A DNA stretch of 64,000 bases from Rutstroemia sp. NJR-2017a BVV2. Taxonomy: Eukaryota; Ascomycota; Leotiomycetes; Helotiales; Rutstroemiaceae. Positions 13,245 to 24,342 of the stretch are shown one piece after another. Below the pieces are notes generated by a model that saw only the letters and a list, made by a program, of their open reading frames with translations, did no database searches and was not told where the DNA came from. The position numbers and the translations under genes are program-made. Location: the NCBI GenBank assembly GCA_002946415.1, contig NJPS01000008.1, positions 496,001 through 560,000 on the forward strand. The letters are read 5' to 3'. Every line of letters begins with the position of its first letter. Position 1 is the stretch's first letter.

Positions 13245-15060
13245 TTAGTTATACAAGTTTTTGAGCCACCAGTCACACCTGCCTCCAGCCCAAGCAGGAT
13301 CAACGGACTTTTGCATTCCGTTATCACCGAAGTAAACCACCGAGCCACTATCACCGTACAAATCCATGGATGGAGCAGCAGCCAACAGTGGCTTCGGAAC
13401 GCCATCAACAACAAAGCTCAATATATAATCCTGCATCCCCAAACCTAACGTGGAGTTCACGGTTGAGGTGTCTTCGTCAAAGAAGATGTAAGGCGAGTCC
13501 GAGGCATGAATTCCGGGGTACACACCAAATACATAAACGTAGGATTCCTTGACCGCTCGTGCAAGTCCGTATGTGTTGCAGGAGAAAGTGGCTTCGGTGA
13601 GAGGCACAGCGCCTCTCATGATGATGCCCTTGTAGTCGCTAGAATTACCATAGGTAGGCGGATAGAGATCGTTGACAATGTGGTCGATCTGGGAGCTGTT
13701 AGCAACAGGAACATAATCGGTTATTACACTTCTGTAGCTATCGTTACTGATTGTCGGAGGGGTCAAACCCAATGCCTCGTTTGAAGTGTGTGCTGCCAAG
13801 AATCTAAGGGATTTGTCGAGACGGCCGTGTGCAAAAGCAGACTTGACATCTTCAGTTACAAACATACCATCTATCACTGGACGGTAAGTGAAGCTGCCGT
13901 AGCCAGAATGTCCGATCTGCAATGCATTGGCGTAGATCAACTTTTCAGTCGGCAATGCGCGCAGCTCGGCCAGACTGGAAACGTTGGCTGCAGTCAAAAG
14001 GTCATTGTAAGTCGCCTCTACTTGGCTATCCGATGTCGCAGGGCTCAGTGCAGGGGATTGAGGAATAGCTTGCTGAAATGGTGCCTTTGCGCGTCCACCA
14101 AATGCGATGATTTGCTGCATGAGAGGTACCTGCGCCAGCCGAACCGCCCATGACAGTAACTCTGTCCTTGTCGCCACCAAAGTAATGGATGTTCTCTTGA
14201 ATCCACTCGAGTGCACGGCGCTGATCGTAAAGAGCAGCATTAGCGACGCTGGAATGGTTTGAATTCGAGAAAGCGGAGCCTCCGAGAAACCCAAAAGCGC
14301 CCAAAGATAGTTTATAGCAACAAAGATAACACCATCACCGTCAGCCGTATGCTTCTTACTTCGTGTAAGTAAACCAGTGGGATCAGCCTCAGCTTTATGT
14401 CCGTTGATATACCCTCCGCCATGTATATAAACCACGACGGGAGTGCCAGATGCAAACTGCTGACATGCAAACTGCTGACATGCAAACTGCTGACGCTGCT
14501 GGACAGTGTTGCGTGGGACGTACACGTCAAGAACAAGCAATCTTCGTTTTCGCGGGGATCGCGATCTTCAGGAACCGTATAGTTGAGATCAGGCGCTGTC
14601 AATTCAGCTGCATATGAGGCATTTGAATGGTCCTGCTACCCAAGTAGGGGCTAAGCCACTCAATTGCCGAAGTTGCTACCCATGGTGCGGTGGCTTGGGG
14701 GCACATGCGACCCATGTTGCCATTGTTCACTGCGGCACGATTTGTGGCAGGTGACTGAGGCTTTTGCCAACGTAGTGAGCCCGTTGGTGGTGCAGCATAT
14801 CGAATGTTGGAAAAATTGTAGTATTGTAACGTGTCCTAATGTTTTACACTCTGTTAGACATTCGCGTTTCGGTGATTGTGGGAGGACTAAGGGGCTCCAG
14901 AGTAACTAACATTGTAGCCTGCTGCGCGGTAAATTTCGTATCCAAGATCTACCACGGGGAGGGTGGTTGCGTTTGTCCCGTTGGCTGCATTCGGTGCCAA
15001 TAGAGTTGCTTGGCAGGATGCTAGTAAAAGAAAAGGTACGAGGCTCTTGATTGCCGTCAT
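13245..15060 (-). pseudogene. Secreted type-B carboxylesterase/lipase, multiply frameshifted
   Basis: Remains of a secreted alpha/beta-hydrolase of the carboxylesterase B family. Exon 1 (14911-15060) encodes a signal peptide (MTAIKSLVPFLLLASCQA); a clean 75-nt phase-0 intron (14836-14910) leads to QYYNFSNIRYAAPP, a family hallmark. The rest needs at least four frame changes: near 14.62 kb, near 14.54 kb before LDVYVP, near 14.31 kb at the expected NYRLGAFGF, and near 14.14 kb just after the nucleophile elbow GGSAGAG. Family landmarks survive in different frames: the oxyanion motif HGGGY, the catalytic Ser in GGSAG, the acidic residue in SNEALG and the His in GIHASDSPY. Part of the damage restores the original frame. 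Three copies of a 15-nt repeat add CQQFA units before the oxyanion motif. No short intron can explain the shifts. Confidence 0.85.
14451..14495 (-). repeat. 15-bp tandem repeat inside the esterase pseudogene
   Basis: Three tandem copies of TGCAAACTGCTGACA on the plus strand, the third with one change at its end. In the esterase frame each copy adds CQQFA. The size is a multiple of three, so the expansion itself does not break the frame. Confidence 0.9.
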
Positions 15061-15926
15061 TTTAAGTAGGAGAAAGGGGAAGTTCGAGGTGAATATTGAG
15101 GTTGAATGTTTGGAGGAGGGGTTTCCTGCATGGTATATAGAAGAAAACCTCCCTAGTAAAACATTCATCTAAAAGGCCGTGGATCAATCATGAAAAAACT
15201 GCAATAGTGCGATGCTGAAAACAGTACATCATACGTATAATGAGATGAGCGTGTGGGCGGCGACGTCAGCGGAGGCCTTCGGCGATATATTTACTAAGAA
15301 AGTGACTGGACCTAACCTAGCAAGGATACTAAGCACTTTTACAAAGCGGAAAACTTCAGACACGCACGACAAGGTACCGATAGTGGATGCTGCATTGATG
15401 CGTAATGAACAATGAGGCTGTACACTGGTCGGAATATCTGTTTAAGGTTTGTTCTTAAATGTTCGACCATCGTTAGCGGGAATATCTATGGGTCCCGTAT
15501 CTATACTGTACGGGCTGTGGGGTGGGTGGTCGCTAAGTAAAGTAAGCACGACTCGCCAAATAACCTTTATTCAGGGGCAGGGACAATATATTCCAGGTAC
15601 CGAATATGAAGAGTAGAGACTGTAGAGGAAGCTAGTCCTTGTCACCCATTCTAATAGTATAATATACTAAGAATATTAGCAAAATTCTTCTTCTTCTTCT
15701 TCTGCTAGACGCCTCCGAATTTGGAGTAGAGAAGATCTTGTTTACAGGAAGGTAGGTTTGGGGGAGACGGACTAAATCTATAATTATGGGCGTCAAGGTG
15801 AACAAAGATTCGAGAGTTTTCTATCTAATATACTGGAACAACTACTTGGTAACTCAATCTCCACCTCTCTATCCTACAATGTAAATGATCGTGATTACCA
15901 GCATAAAATAAAACGAATCCGTACGC
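15061..15926. other. Intergenic region
   Basis: Contains the promoter of the esterase pseudogene, including a TATATA about 70 bases upstream of its ATG, and the 3' flank of the wall-protein gene. A short TTC run lies near 15.69 kb. No gene is supported. Confidence 0.5.
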
Positions 15927-16655
15927 TTAAATCCCGCCAAGAGACAGAGATTGCATCGTGAAGGGTTTCTCATTGTCGTAATCAATCGTAGTCAAGTCGG
16001 GGTAGGTCTTGTCGGACGAGTCATTTTGGCTAAAACATTCAGCGCCTTTAAAAACCGTTAGTGAGGCTGAATTAGATGCTGCTTTGCTTATGTATGTAAG
16101 TGAGAAGCATTTGAAGCTTATCGGTTTGCCTTTCGAGTCTGTAGGGCTGTAGCATTGACCTATGGCGTTCAACTGGGTTTGCTCGAGCACATTCGTGCAG
16201 TCCGAGTCGGTAAAAATGTCGACGTAAACTTGCCCTGTTGGAGTGGCAGGAGCGGATGATGATTCTGTTGAATTAGGCAGCGGTGCGGAAGTCGGTGATG
16301 GTAACGAAGTCGGCGACAGTATGGAAGTCGGTGACTTTATAGAGGGGGACGATATTGTGGAAGAGTTTGGTGGTGCGGAAGAGGGTGATTTAGTGGAAAG
16401 GGACGATATTACTGAAGAGGATGGGATTATTGAAGAGCGAAATGTTGAAAATTCTGTCTTCGAGGTCGTGGATGATGTATGACTCGCAGTGATCGAACGG
16501 TTAGTGGCCAATGCTGAGGTCAAAGTCACAGTTCGCTGAGTCGACAGAGGGGAAGCCACAGGCAGGCTCAAAATTGCGGTACAAGCCGAAGAGCCTGGTT
16601 TAACATCCGTTAAAACAAAGAATTTAGCACGCTACAACAGAATCACTCACTTGAA

Positions 16656-16736
16656 GAGCTGCTAGAGCTTGACGACTCTGATGAACTGCTAGAGCTTGAC
16701 GACTCTGATGAACTGCTATAGCTTGAGGAGTCTGAT
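16656..16736 (-). repeat. 27-bp tandem repeat coding for Ser/Glu
   Basis: Three tandem 27-nt units with four changes in the third. In the wall-protein frame they encode repeats of Ser-rich segments separated by one Glu or Asp. Typical of length-variable cell-wall protein tracts. Confidence 0.85.
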
Positions 16737-17605
16737 GACTTTAATGAGCTACTAGATGGGGAAGAGGTCGGTGAAGGTGAGGCCTCCGGACTGACGGGGG
16801 GCGCATCGTTTTGGGGGGTAGGTCCTGAAGGGTCATGGCATGAGCCAGAAACAGTGATGCCAAAGATCTTGATGCAAGGGAGGTGAAATTTAGGTAGATG
16901 GGGAAGAGATGGCCAATTGAACCCAACTTCTGGAATTTCTGGCGAGTTCCAAATAATATCCGGTACACACGTCGGACAAGGTAAATGATAGGTATGATCG
17001 TGGTCGAGTGATCGCTACCCGTGGTCGTGAGCCAAGAGTTTGCGGTGACCGAGTTTCTGGTGAAGTGTTCAACAGACAACCTGGAAGGCAGCGTTACCAT
17101 AGTCGACGTAATGGTAGCACTGTCTGTTGGGATAGATACAGGCGCAACAGTGAGCGTTGATCTATCCGTCGTGATAGTATTTACTCCAGTTAAAGTCGTG
17201 CCAGTAGGCAGTGTGAGAACTATCGAAGACCCGCCAGGTTCCGTGAATGTCTCAACGTCCGATGTCGATGTGGATGCTGTTGAAGATACACCGGATGTCA
17301 CAGTTATAGGCTTTACTGTCAATGTAAAACCGGATGTGGTGAGGGTTTGAAGTCCGCTGATAGATGAAGTGACAGGCAGCGTGAAAGTAAAAAAAGATCC
17401 GCTGGGGTTCTTGAGCGTCTCCACGACCAAGGACGATGATAAGTTCCATGCCACGGATATAAGGGAGCTAGAGCCAGTGACGAGAGGCATGTTATTTGAA
17501 GTTGACGTGCCAGCGCGCATGCTGGAAGAGATACGCGTACTTGTAAAGATAGACGAGGGTGATGAAGTAGAAGATCTTATAACTTCGCCTGTATTGTTCA
17601 TTGTC

Positions 17606-17821
17606 GGTCCCGAAGTGGACGTTGAACTTGAAGTTGAGCGTGTACCTGAATATCGAATAGACGATGGACCATCAGAAAAGAAAATAGTAGACGTTATCGC
17701 GCTTCCATTAGCCGGTCCCGAAGTAGACATTGGACTTGAAGTTGAGCGTGTACCTGAATATCGAATGGACGATGGACTATCAGAAAAGAAAATAGTAGAC
17801 GTTATCGTGCTTCCGTTAGCC
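17606..17821 (-). repeat. 108-bp tandem duplication in wall-protein gene
   Basis: Two adjacent 108-nt units (17606-17713 and 17714-17821) that differ at only a few positions. Each encodes 36 residues including TSTIFFSD and SSIRYSGTRSTSS. The exact multiple of three preserves the frame. Confidence 0.9.
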
Positions 17822-17961
17822 CCGGTTGGTGTGGCAATCGCCCCAGATGCCGAACCTGCAGTTGCAGCATATTTCCGCAAGCTTGGAGCTACAGGACTTG
17901 AGATAGAGGTGCTAGCGAGAACCGCTAGGATAGCCATACAGATGGTCCGCTTTAAAATCAT

Positions 17962-18486
17962 ACTTGCAGAAAATTGAAATGACCGAGAAGAACGATAGCT
18001 AAAGCAAGTACCTTAGGTTAGGTGTATTATAAGGGGCAGTGACATTAGCTATATACAATTTCATCAATAAGTCATGGTTTTCGTCTTCTTTTGTCGATAT
18101 ACGGGTTTAGTAAGTTTGACTTACTGACCCATCTTTGAGGATTGTACGATCAACCAGGGTGAAAGCTAGCCAATCCGGATTTTCCTTCCTTCATGTTCTA
18201 TGCAACAGTGTAGTTCAGAGATGTCATCAGGCTTACTCATTTTATTGCCGTGACTCAAGCGCCTAAGAATTGCTTGAGGCGGGGCTGTGAATGTCGCAAG
18301 TTTGGCCCCATGCGGCCCAGTCTTCTCCATATCTTGGATGTAAGTATTCCTACATGGGGGATTAGATAACAGCTAAAGCAAATAACCAAAGACTCTATGC
18401 ATCCAAGGGTCATACTCGCAAGTTGCTTGTTTCTATCTATAGCGAGACATATGCCAGTTACAGACCGATTGGATTCATTATCGAAC
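17962..18486. other. Intergenic region
   Basis: This holds the promoter of the wall-protein gene and the 3' flank of the next gene. Short frames overlap the flank and are not supported. Confidence 0.5.
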
Positions 18487-19722
18487 TTACACAGGCACCG
18501 CGTGCTCAGCAACAATCCTAAGCACATGATTCGCATGAGGTCCTTCATACTCGACCCCAGGGATGCGCCTATTATCCACCGGGCCTCTTTGCACTAGTCT
18601 AAGTCCGCTCCTGTAAGGTTTTCCGACCACTGATTCATTTTCAAGACCACGAAAGGTAACTTGAAACTGTCCAATAGGCCCTTGTCCGACGCTTCCAATT
18701 CTGAACCAAGTCAATTGAGGGAACCCGTTCGCAATGCGAGTAAGCAGCTCCCGCCAAGTTGAATCAGTGACAAGCGTAGTGACACGGAATGATATGCCCT
18801 TCAGGCTCTGCTCCGACTTGCCAAGGATTGCCATGACATTTTGCATGGAAAGCCTGGCCCCAGAGATATCAAGCTTCTCTAGTTTCAGTAATGACGGATG
18901 CTCCATGATTAATGGTTCCCCCATATACACAATGCCACGAGGCGGCTGCCAGAATGAGAGTGAGAGCTCTTTGAGAGCTAGTGCATGGAAGAAGATTTGG
19001 TTGGCCCAATAAGAGTCCAGCTTGCGTCTGCGTCTAAGACATAGTTGCGCGCTGTGCAAGATTGAAAGCCCCGTACCCTGGCCCTGATGTTCAGGGGACA
19101 ACTCTGCAACGATGATAGTTGTCGTGCCCCATTCCGTTCGCACACTGAACGCCTTGATTGCCAGGTCAGCACCATCCAAAATATTGCGAGCGAAGAGTGC
19201 TGCGGTCTCTGGATCAGAAGGCTCGAGTTGGGTGCGCTTATCCCTGATCTCGATCCTATCGGGACGCAGCTGCTTGGTCGCAAACATAGACTTGAGGAGT
19301 CCTACGCCAAGTGCTTCAGCAGCAACTTGTCCATCTTCATGCCGTGGCCAGATGACAGAGGATCGGGAAGGTAATGTTCTCTCGGGTCGAATGTCGCCCT
19401 GCTCACATGCCAATTGACCGTCGTCCTCGTAATATAAGGATTCAAAGTCGTCCTCGACACATATGACTCTAACGCAATCTCCTATTTGCTCACATGTAGC
19501 CAGGGTTTGAAGTTTAATTAGATCTTCGGCCATCAGACTCGTTTTCCATGTCGAGAAATAACGACTGAGCACAGTTTGGAGGCTCCCATCATCTTGTCCT
19601 GCCCCGATACATGCCTCTAAAAATGCAGTCCGATCCGCATCGGGAAGCAGGTTGGACCAGTCATCGACCATGCCGGAAGATATCAGCCTGGATGTCAGAT
19701 GTGATGAATTGAAGTCGCTCAT
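18487..19722 (-). CDS. Hypothetical intracellular protein, leucine-rich (F-box-associated-like)
   Basis: An uninterrupted 411-residue frame starting MSDFNSSHLTSRL. There is no signal peptide or membrane segment. The middle (about residues 150-200) contains ALFARNILDGADLAIKAFSV, and the C-terminal half has spaced leucine-rich strands such as HALALKELSLSFW, LLKLEKLDISGARLSMQNVM and LPQ/FPQLTWFRIGS. This layout resembles fungal proteins in which an F-box-like head is followed by irregular leucine-rich repeats, but no F-box is evident, so the role is open. The stop codon lies inside a perfect donor (GTAAGT after HAVPV), so a short extra 3' exon is possible. Codon use resembles real genes nearby. 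Confidence 0.6.
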   Translation of the reverse strand: MSDFNSSHLTSRLISSGMVDDWSNLLPDADRTAFLEACIGAGQDDGSLQTVLSRYFSTWKTSLMAEDLIKLQTLATCEQIGDCVRVICVEDDFESLYYEDDGQLACEQGDIRPERTLPSRSSVIWPRHEDGQVAAEALGVGLLKSMFATKQLRPDRIEIRDKRTQLEPSDPETAALFARNILDGADLAIKAFSVRTEWGTTTIIVAELSPEHQGQGTGLSILHSAQLCLRRRRKLDSYWANQIFFHALALKELSLSFWQPPRGIVYMGEPLIMEHPSLLKLEKLDISGARLSMQNVMAILGKSEQSLKGISFRVTTLVTDSTWRELLTRIANGFPQLTWFRIGSVGQGPIGQFQVTFRGLENESVVGKPYRSGLRLVQRGPVDNRRIPGVEYEGPHANHVLRIVAEHAVPV

Positions 19723-20650
19723 GGTAGTTCTGGCTCATGCTCGAGGGGATAAATTGTTCTTGGTGTATTGAATGACACTTTATAGGATTACCTGTTGGCT
19801 GATGTGATGGCGGGGCTGCTGACCAACATGGACATATATTACGTAATCCACAAACAGTGGCTGTGTTAGCTGCAACAGTTGGCTGTTGCAGTATGACTCT
19901 CCACGTTGAACGAACATGCGAATTTGTGGCACAGGCCATCCTACCCAAAAACTCCAAGCGCTTCAGAGCAAATGACCAAGTATCAGTTGTGCCCCCAAAT
20001 TTAGGAAAACTGGAAACTTTTGGCGATAGTGGCCTGTGCCTCAAATCGGCCTGCTTTTTTAGGACACTTAGACACGCGGGTGTGCATGATAGCATGATGA
20101 GGTTCGGGTCCAGTTGTCGTCGCCTCTGGCCCCAACTTCCCGCCTCGTAACCCTAAAACGTTGCTGGCCATACGTTATAATGGTGCACGAAACATTGGCC
20201 CCTGTATCGCGAATCATCTTAATCGAGAGATAAAGTTCTCAAGAGACTGTGATAAGCAGATCCGCCCAGTGGAAAGGGGTAATACGAACCCAACAGGTTG
20301 GTAGTAACGACAGAAAATAGAATCTTGATTCAGGGACGATACGTTTGATATGACTCCGAGTAGGGCTGGGCCGCGGACCAACTCAGCGGGTGCTGCAGGG
20401 CGAAGCTAAGTCAGTTGAGATCTTGTCATTATATACAGTTAGGCCTATATACAGCCGATTATTGGTGTGGGGTCTAAGATTCATCACCGTTCACTATTTT
20501 TGCTGCAGTCAAAACGAAAAGGTGTCATGCCAGTGCGGATATAAGTGCTGATGCTCTCCGCGCAGGGTACCCCTTTGACATCACCCACCTTCAATCTTGA
20601 CAGTAGCCATCAAATCACTCCTGTAGCACGTATAAACTAGTCCGTCGGCT
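19723..20650. other. Divergent intergenic region
   Basis: This is the shared upstream region of the minus-strand leucine-rich gene and the plus-strand secreted-protein gene. Frames seen here, including a 144-residue one at 19661-20095, lack protein-like features. Confidence 0.45.
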
Positions 20651-21614
20651 ATGGCACGCTCTCCTTACCTGATAAATCTGCTTCTAAGCACATGGATCGC
20701 TCTTCTCTGCTCGCTATCGCTTTCCGCTCCCTTGGAATCGTGGGTCCCCTCGAATATGCTGCTCTCTTACATCGCTAACTCGACAACAGCAACGGGACGT
20801 TGGCCCTAGTCAAGCGTAATAATGCCGTGTTTGATCTATGGAATAGCATTCCTGGTTCACAAATGGCACAAGGTGATTCTGCGAAGTATTTCGCCATAGA
20901 TCAGACAAAAGACAACGCCTGGGGCATTACTTTTCTTTACGGCTGCACAGCTCTAATGATTTCCGATGCAGAATTTGTTATTGGTAGGCAGCATCATCCT
21001 TGGAACAAGCTCTACGCGCAGATATTTGAATTGAATTATTTTGGCTGATGATTTTCTAGTTGCTCACGTGCAGCAAGACACTGCCGCTGGAACAAGATGT
21101 ATCAAAGATCCAGTAGCTACAGAATTACCTTACCGATACCCTTCAACCAGCACTCGATCAAGTAAATTCTACCTGCAGATTCTACTTCATACTTTGAGAA
21201 CTGATGCTAATAGTTGTCTAATTAGCATGATTCCACCGGCCAGACTCAGGTCGACTTGATTTACAATAGAAACGACTGCCAACCAACCGGCGCGGGTGTC
21301 CAAACAATCAAAAATTTTCTTCTAAACGACTGGCCGGACTTGCCTGAGAATGCCATAAACTTTCGAGGTTACTCTGGAAGTAGCGGTACGGGTATACCAG
21401 ACCCAAATTCGCCAATGGGGCTGGCTGTTGTTAAGGTAAGACTCCTTGCATCTCTGATCTGTCGGATATTCTTACTAACCAGCAAAAACTACAGTGGCAG
21501 AAACCACAAGTAGAAGGCTTTACAATTGGTGCGATCCAGGTTTACTTCAACACGGATACTCCAATTAGAGATGATGTATTTATAACCAAGTTTCAAGGCT
21601 CGAATGTTGATTGA
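20651..21614 (+). pseudogene. Small secreted protein with a disrupted third exon
   Basis: Five exons can be traced: 20651-20739, 20790-20983, 21060-21161, 21226-21435 and 21495-21614. Introns have good donors (GTGGGT, GTAGGC, GTAAAT, GTAAGA); the first has an ideal CGCTAAC branch point. Exon 1 encodes a signal peptide (MARSPYLINLLLSTWIALLC), cut before APLES. Downstream are KRNNAVFDLWNSIPGSQ, WGITFLYGCTALMIS, QVDLIYNRNDCQ and GYSGSSGTGIPDPNSPMG, in the style of a fungal secreted glycoprotein of unknown function. Exon 3 enters in one frame (AHVQQDTAAG) but must leave in another (NYLTDTLQPALDQ) to match exon 4; the alternative frame has a TAG. So one base is gained or two lost in exon 3. Function unknown. 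Confidence 0.6.
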
Positions 21615-23108
21615 TTGTCAATATTTGAACATCTGGTTATTAGACAGTTCCCGGAAAAGAATTATAACGATATTACTAGGCTGAGTCCGCGGCCATCGAG
21701 GAGCCAGATGTTATCATGATGACTGATCCTCAGGTTTAACATGTTGGAGGTTTGTAGTGCTGGGAATGGTTGATGTGCCAAGATCACCTTTTGGTCCAAC
21801 TGCACTCAATGAGGTGCATAGGCAACATGTAGGTGATCAAGCCGATTTCCATTAATAAGGGCATAAGGCTCTTCTACATAGTTCTCAGGCTCTAACTTCT
21901 ATCATTATCCGAAATCCTTATTGTTGCGCCCCAGAATCGGACCGACAGACTGCGCCAGTTAGAATTCAAGAACCTGGGAAGATTGATCTTACCATTACTT
22001 TAGTGCGTTAAAGATGGGGAATAAGTGGTGTGGACGAAGGCTCCACTCCAAGGGAATATTCGATAGAAGAGGCAATCTCATTATGAGATATTTCATATCG
22101 TAAAGCATTTCAACCTACACGATATTTCAATGCCAGCTACAAGTTACAAACATGAATGATTGAGCAATTATAAGCATGCTTATTCCGGCTAGCTACTTTC
22201 TAGTCGAGGCAACGTAGACTGCATCAAATGGAAGAATTTGTTTTGTCTATTTAAACCTGAGACGCAACCAATCATGCTGTTAGCTTCCGACTTTGCAAAG
22301 CCTTCCGTTGATCGTCGCTATGGCTCACTCAAGCCTGAAGAATACAAACTTCGAAGAGAGACGAAATTTGCATCGTAAATTACCTGTTGCAAACCAGATT
22401 CTTACAGTTGCCCTGATTTAAGTAAGCTGAACACTTCTGGCGTAAGCTCATGTAAAAGTGAAATTACTGTGTCTGTAATTAGAAACCCGCTCCTCGAAAT
22501 CTGAGTGGTACTACCACGGAGCTCCGTTTGTGCAACCTAAGTTTGCTCCCAGTTCATATTGCTCCACATTTATGGATGGCCGACCGGCGACCAGTCTCTG
22601 GCAGCTGGCTCTCTGCCATATGTAAGCAAATAGGAATTCAGGGTACTTACGTTCCCCCCACGAAGCTTAACATGTTTTCTCTTAAACCAGATTTTACTGA
22701 ATCTAAAGAATTGGAGTTCGCAGGGGCTTGGAATGCCAGCCAATCAGCAGTAATGCCACCGCATCAGCTTTCTCTAGCCAACACTTCTATCAAATCACTG
22801 AAGTTTGAACTCGGGGCCAAGAGCGAAAGCAGGCCGCTACAGATTTGGATAATGGATTTTTCCGCTGTAGGGCTCATGGCTATGTCACTGACTCACTGTC
22901 TTGATAGCTGGGAAATCCATTCGGATAGGAAGCCGGATCTGGTACTTCCGAATAGAATATTTTTGCGATAGGTCTATGGGAAGAAGACTATTGAACGCTC
23001 CGTTGGCGCCATTCTGCTCAAGCTCGTCGGCGTAGGTCTATCGCAAACGTAGCATATATGGAGGTCACGGCACCAGTTCGACGATGATTCAACGTGAATG
23101 CTTGCAAC

Positions 23109-23477
23109 TTAGAGTATTGGATGTGAGGGTCTGTCAGCGCCGGAAGCGCAAGATAAGAAGTGATCAATCTCTACTTCGGTCATGCTTGACCTACATGTCA
23201 TCGGAAAGTTCCAGACTGGGTCGTATATCTCGACGTCGTGCATATCGCAGGCGCGGGAGCAAAATCCGTGGCTTTCAAGTGTCCATACTGCTATCCCGTC
23301 TGCGTTTGCGCGAGCAGGAATGCAATTACGCAACGCATGAGCGGCTTTTTCGAAGTAACTCTTTGAGACTCCATGATTGGTAAATGTAATATTTGCGGCT
23401 GTGATGGCTGCATCTGAATGTGCTCCCGCTACCATGTGTATTTGCCGTTGCATACTCGTATCGATCTCTAATTGCAA
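23109..23477 (-). CDS. Possible small protein or exon, unknown
   Basis: A 122-residue frame whose composition looks protein-like: AANITFTNHGVSKSYFEKAA, then HALRNCIPARANADGIAVW and SRACDMHDVEIYDPVWNFPM. Several Cys suggest a secreted or redox-stabilised protein, but there is no signal peptide at the first Met, and upstream sequence gave no clean exon with one. It could be the last exon of a decayed secreted-protein gene or chance. I do not recognise a family. Confidence 0.25.
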   Translation of the reverse strand: MQLEIDTSMQRQIHMVAGAHSDAAITAANITFTNHGVSKSYFEKAAHALRNCIPARANADGIAVWTLESHGFCSRACDMHDVEIYDPVWNFPMTCRSSMTEVEIDHFLSCASGADRPSHPIL

Positions 23478-23764
23478 AGACTGGGATGTGGAGTTGGGAA
23501 GCTAGTCATCCCCCTGCTGCTGACTACGACCGAAAAGTGCGAATGTGCTACGCTGACAGATGCGCTGCTAATAATTACTTTTCGCCGAAGTGACGGAGAT
23601 CATGACCCCCACAACCAGACTGCCGGGAAGCCCTTGGCGCATATCACCCCTATCAAAGTCAATTCTAAACCGTTAGAACCACAAACCGCCGATGGAGCAA
23701 GATAAGCTCACCGTGAAAGAGTCAGAAAGACGCGTTATGCATACTCAACTCTTTTTAGTTCGAT

Positions 23765-23774
23765 TATATATAAA
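23765..23774 (+). promoter_or_regulatory. Candidate TATA box of the UbiA-like gene
   Basis: The word TATATATAAA lies about 200 bases upstream of the ATG at 23975. Position and sequence suit a fungal TATA element; the transcription start is not known. Confidence 0.4.
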
Positions 23775-24210
23775 GGCACAGAGCTGAATCAAGAGAAACT
23801 TACTGTTGGTACTATGAAACCAAATAGGCTATTGATTGAATCTGCTGAGTAGGCTCATCCATAGTCCCTAACCTGTTTACACACTGACTTTTTCACGAAC
23901 GAACACCGGTTCTCAAATCAGCATACTTTGTTCGTTAACCTTCACGTCACTTCGATTTGCTTTCAAAATCCAAAATGCCCTCGTATTTACAGAGAACACA
24001 AGCCGGGTCGGTTTCTGCATTACAAAGAATACAGATTGTATGGAAAGTGGCAAAGTACTTCTGGCTTTTCACGAGTAATGATTTTGTAACATGGGTTGTA
24101 CCCAGCACTGTGTTTGGAGTTTCCTGCGCAATTGCCGGGCCTCCTATGGTGTTCGGGGATCACATCACTACCAAAGAAATCCTATGGCGAATCCCTGCTA
24201 TCGTCCTCTT

Positions 24211-24224
24211 TAATCTATCCAACC
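24211..24224 (+). repeat. Target-site duplication, 5' copy
   Basis: TAATCTATCCAACC, identical at all 14 positions to the copy at 29114-29127. It marks the left edge of the LINE and is part of the UbiA-like coding sequence. Confidence 0.95.
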
Positions 24225-24342
24225 AGTACACACACACCACAATTCTCGCAATTTTCGAAATCGATTGTAAACGGCAATTAATCCCAGCATTAGACTTAGG
24301 AGCTCAGCGAGCCTACGAGCTAACGAACCGCAGCTCGGTACG

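Larger units (their letters stand above)
15927..17961 (-). pseudogene. Ser/Thr-rich secreted wall-type protein with one frame break
   Basis: A large secreted Ser/Thr-rich protein of the fungal mannoprotein/adhesin type. It has an N-terminal signal peptide (MILKRTICMAILAVLAS), a 36-residue unit repeated twice (ITSTIFFSD..PSSIRYSG), long Ser/Thr stretches, then a conserved-looking segment CPTCVPDIIWNSPEIPEVGF with PCIKIFGITVSGSCHDPSGP. A Ser/Glu-Ser tract follows, a 50-nt intron (16595-16650) in good phase, another Ser/Thr/Pro tract, and a folded C-terminal domain with four Cys beginning GQVYVDIFTDSDC. Near 16.98 kb the frame must shift by one between TTIIPI and CPTCVP; no GT-AG pair there can remove it. 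The gene is either a young pseudogene or carries a sequence error. No clear GPI signal is seen. Confidence 0.7.
21615..23974. other. Gene-poor stretch upstream of the UbiA-like gene
   Basis: About 2.3 kb with no confident gene. A 147-residue plus-strand frame at 22528-22971 has no recognisable motif. The minus-strand frame at 23109-23477 is listed separately. The last 200 bases include the promoter of the UbiA-like gene. Confidence 0.4.

Noticed and set aside
14140..14310. Possibility that short introns explain the esterase frame changes
   Set aside because: No GT-AG pairs of workable length occur between the clashing frames, and family residues continue right up to each break.
17369..17977. 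202-residue plus-strand acidic repeat protein
   Set aside because: It is the antisense of the Ser/Thr-rich wall-protein gene; repeats in the coding strand keep the opposite strand open.
22528..22971. 147-residue plus-strand frame
   Set aside because: No motif, signal or splice partner could be found; the phrase EWYYHGAPF in another frame did not extend to a gene.
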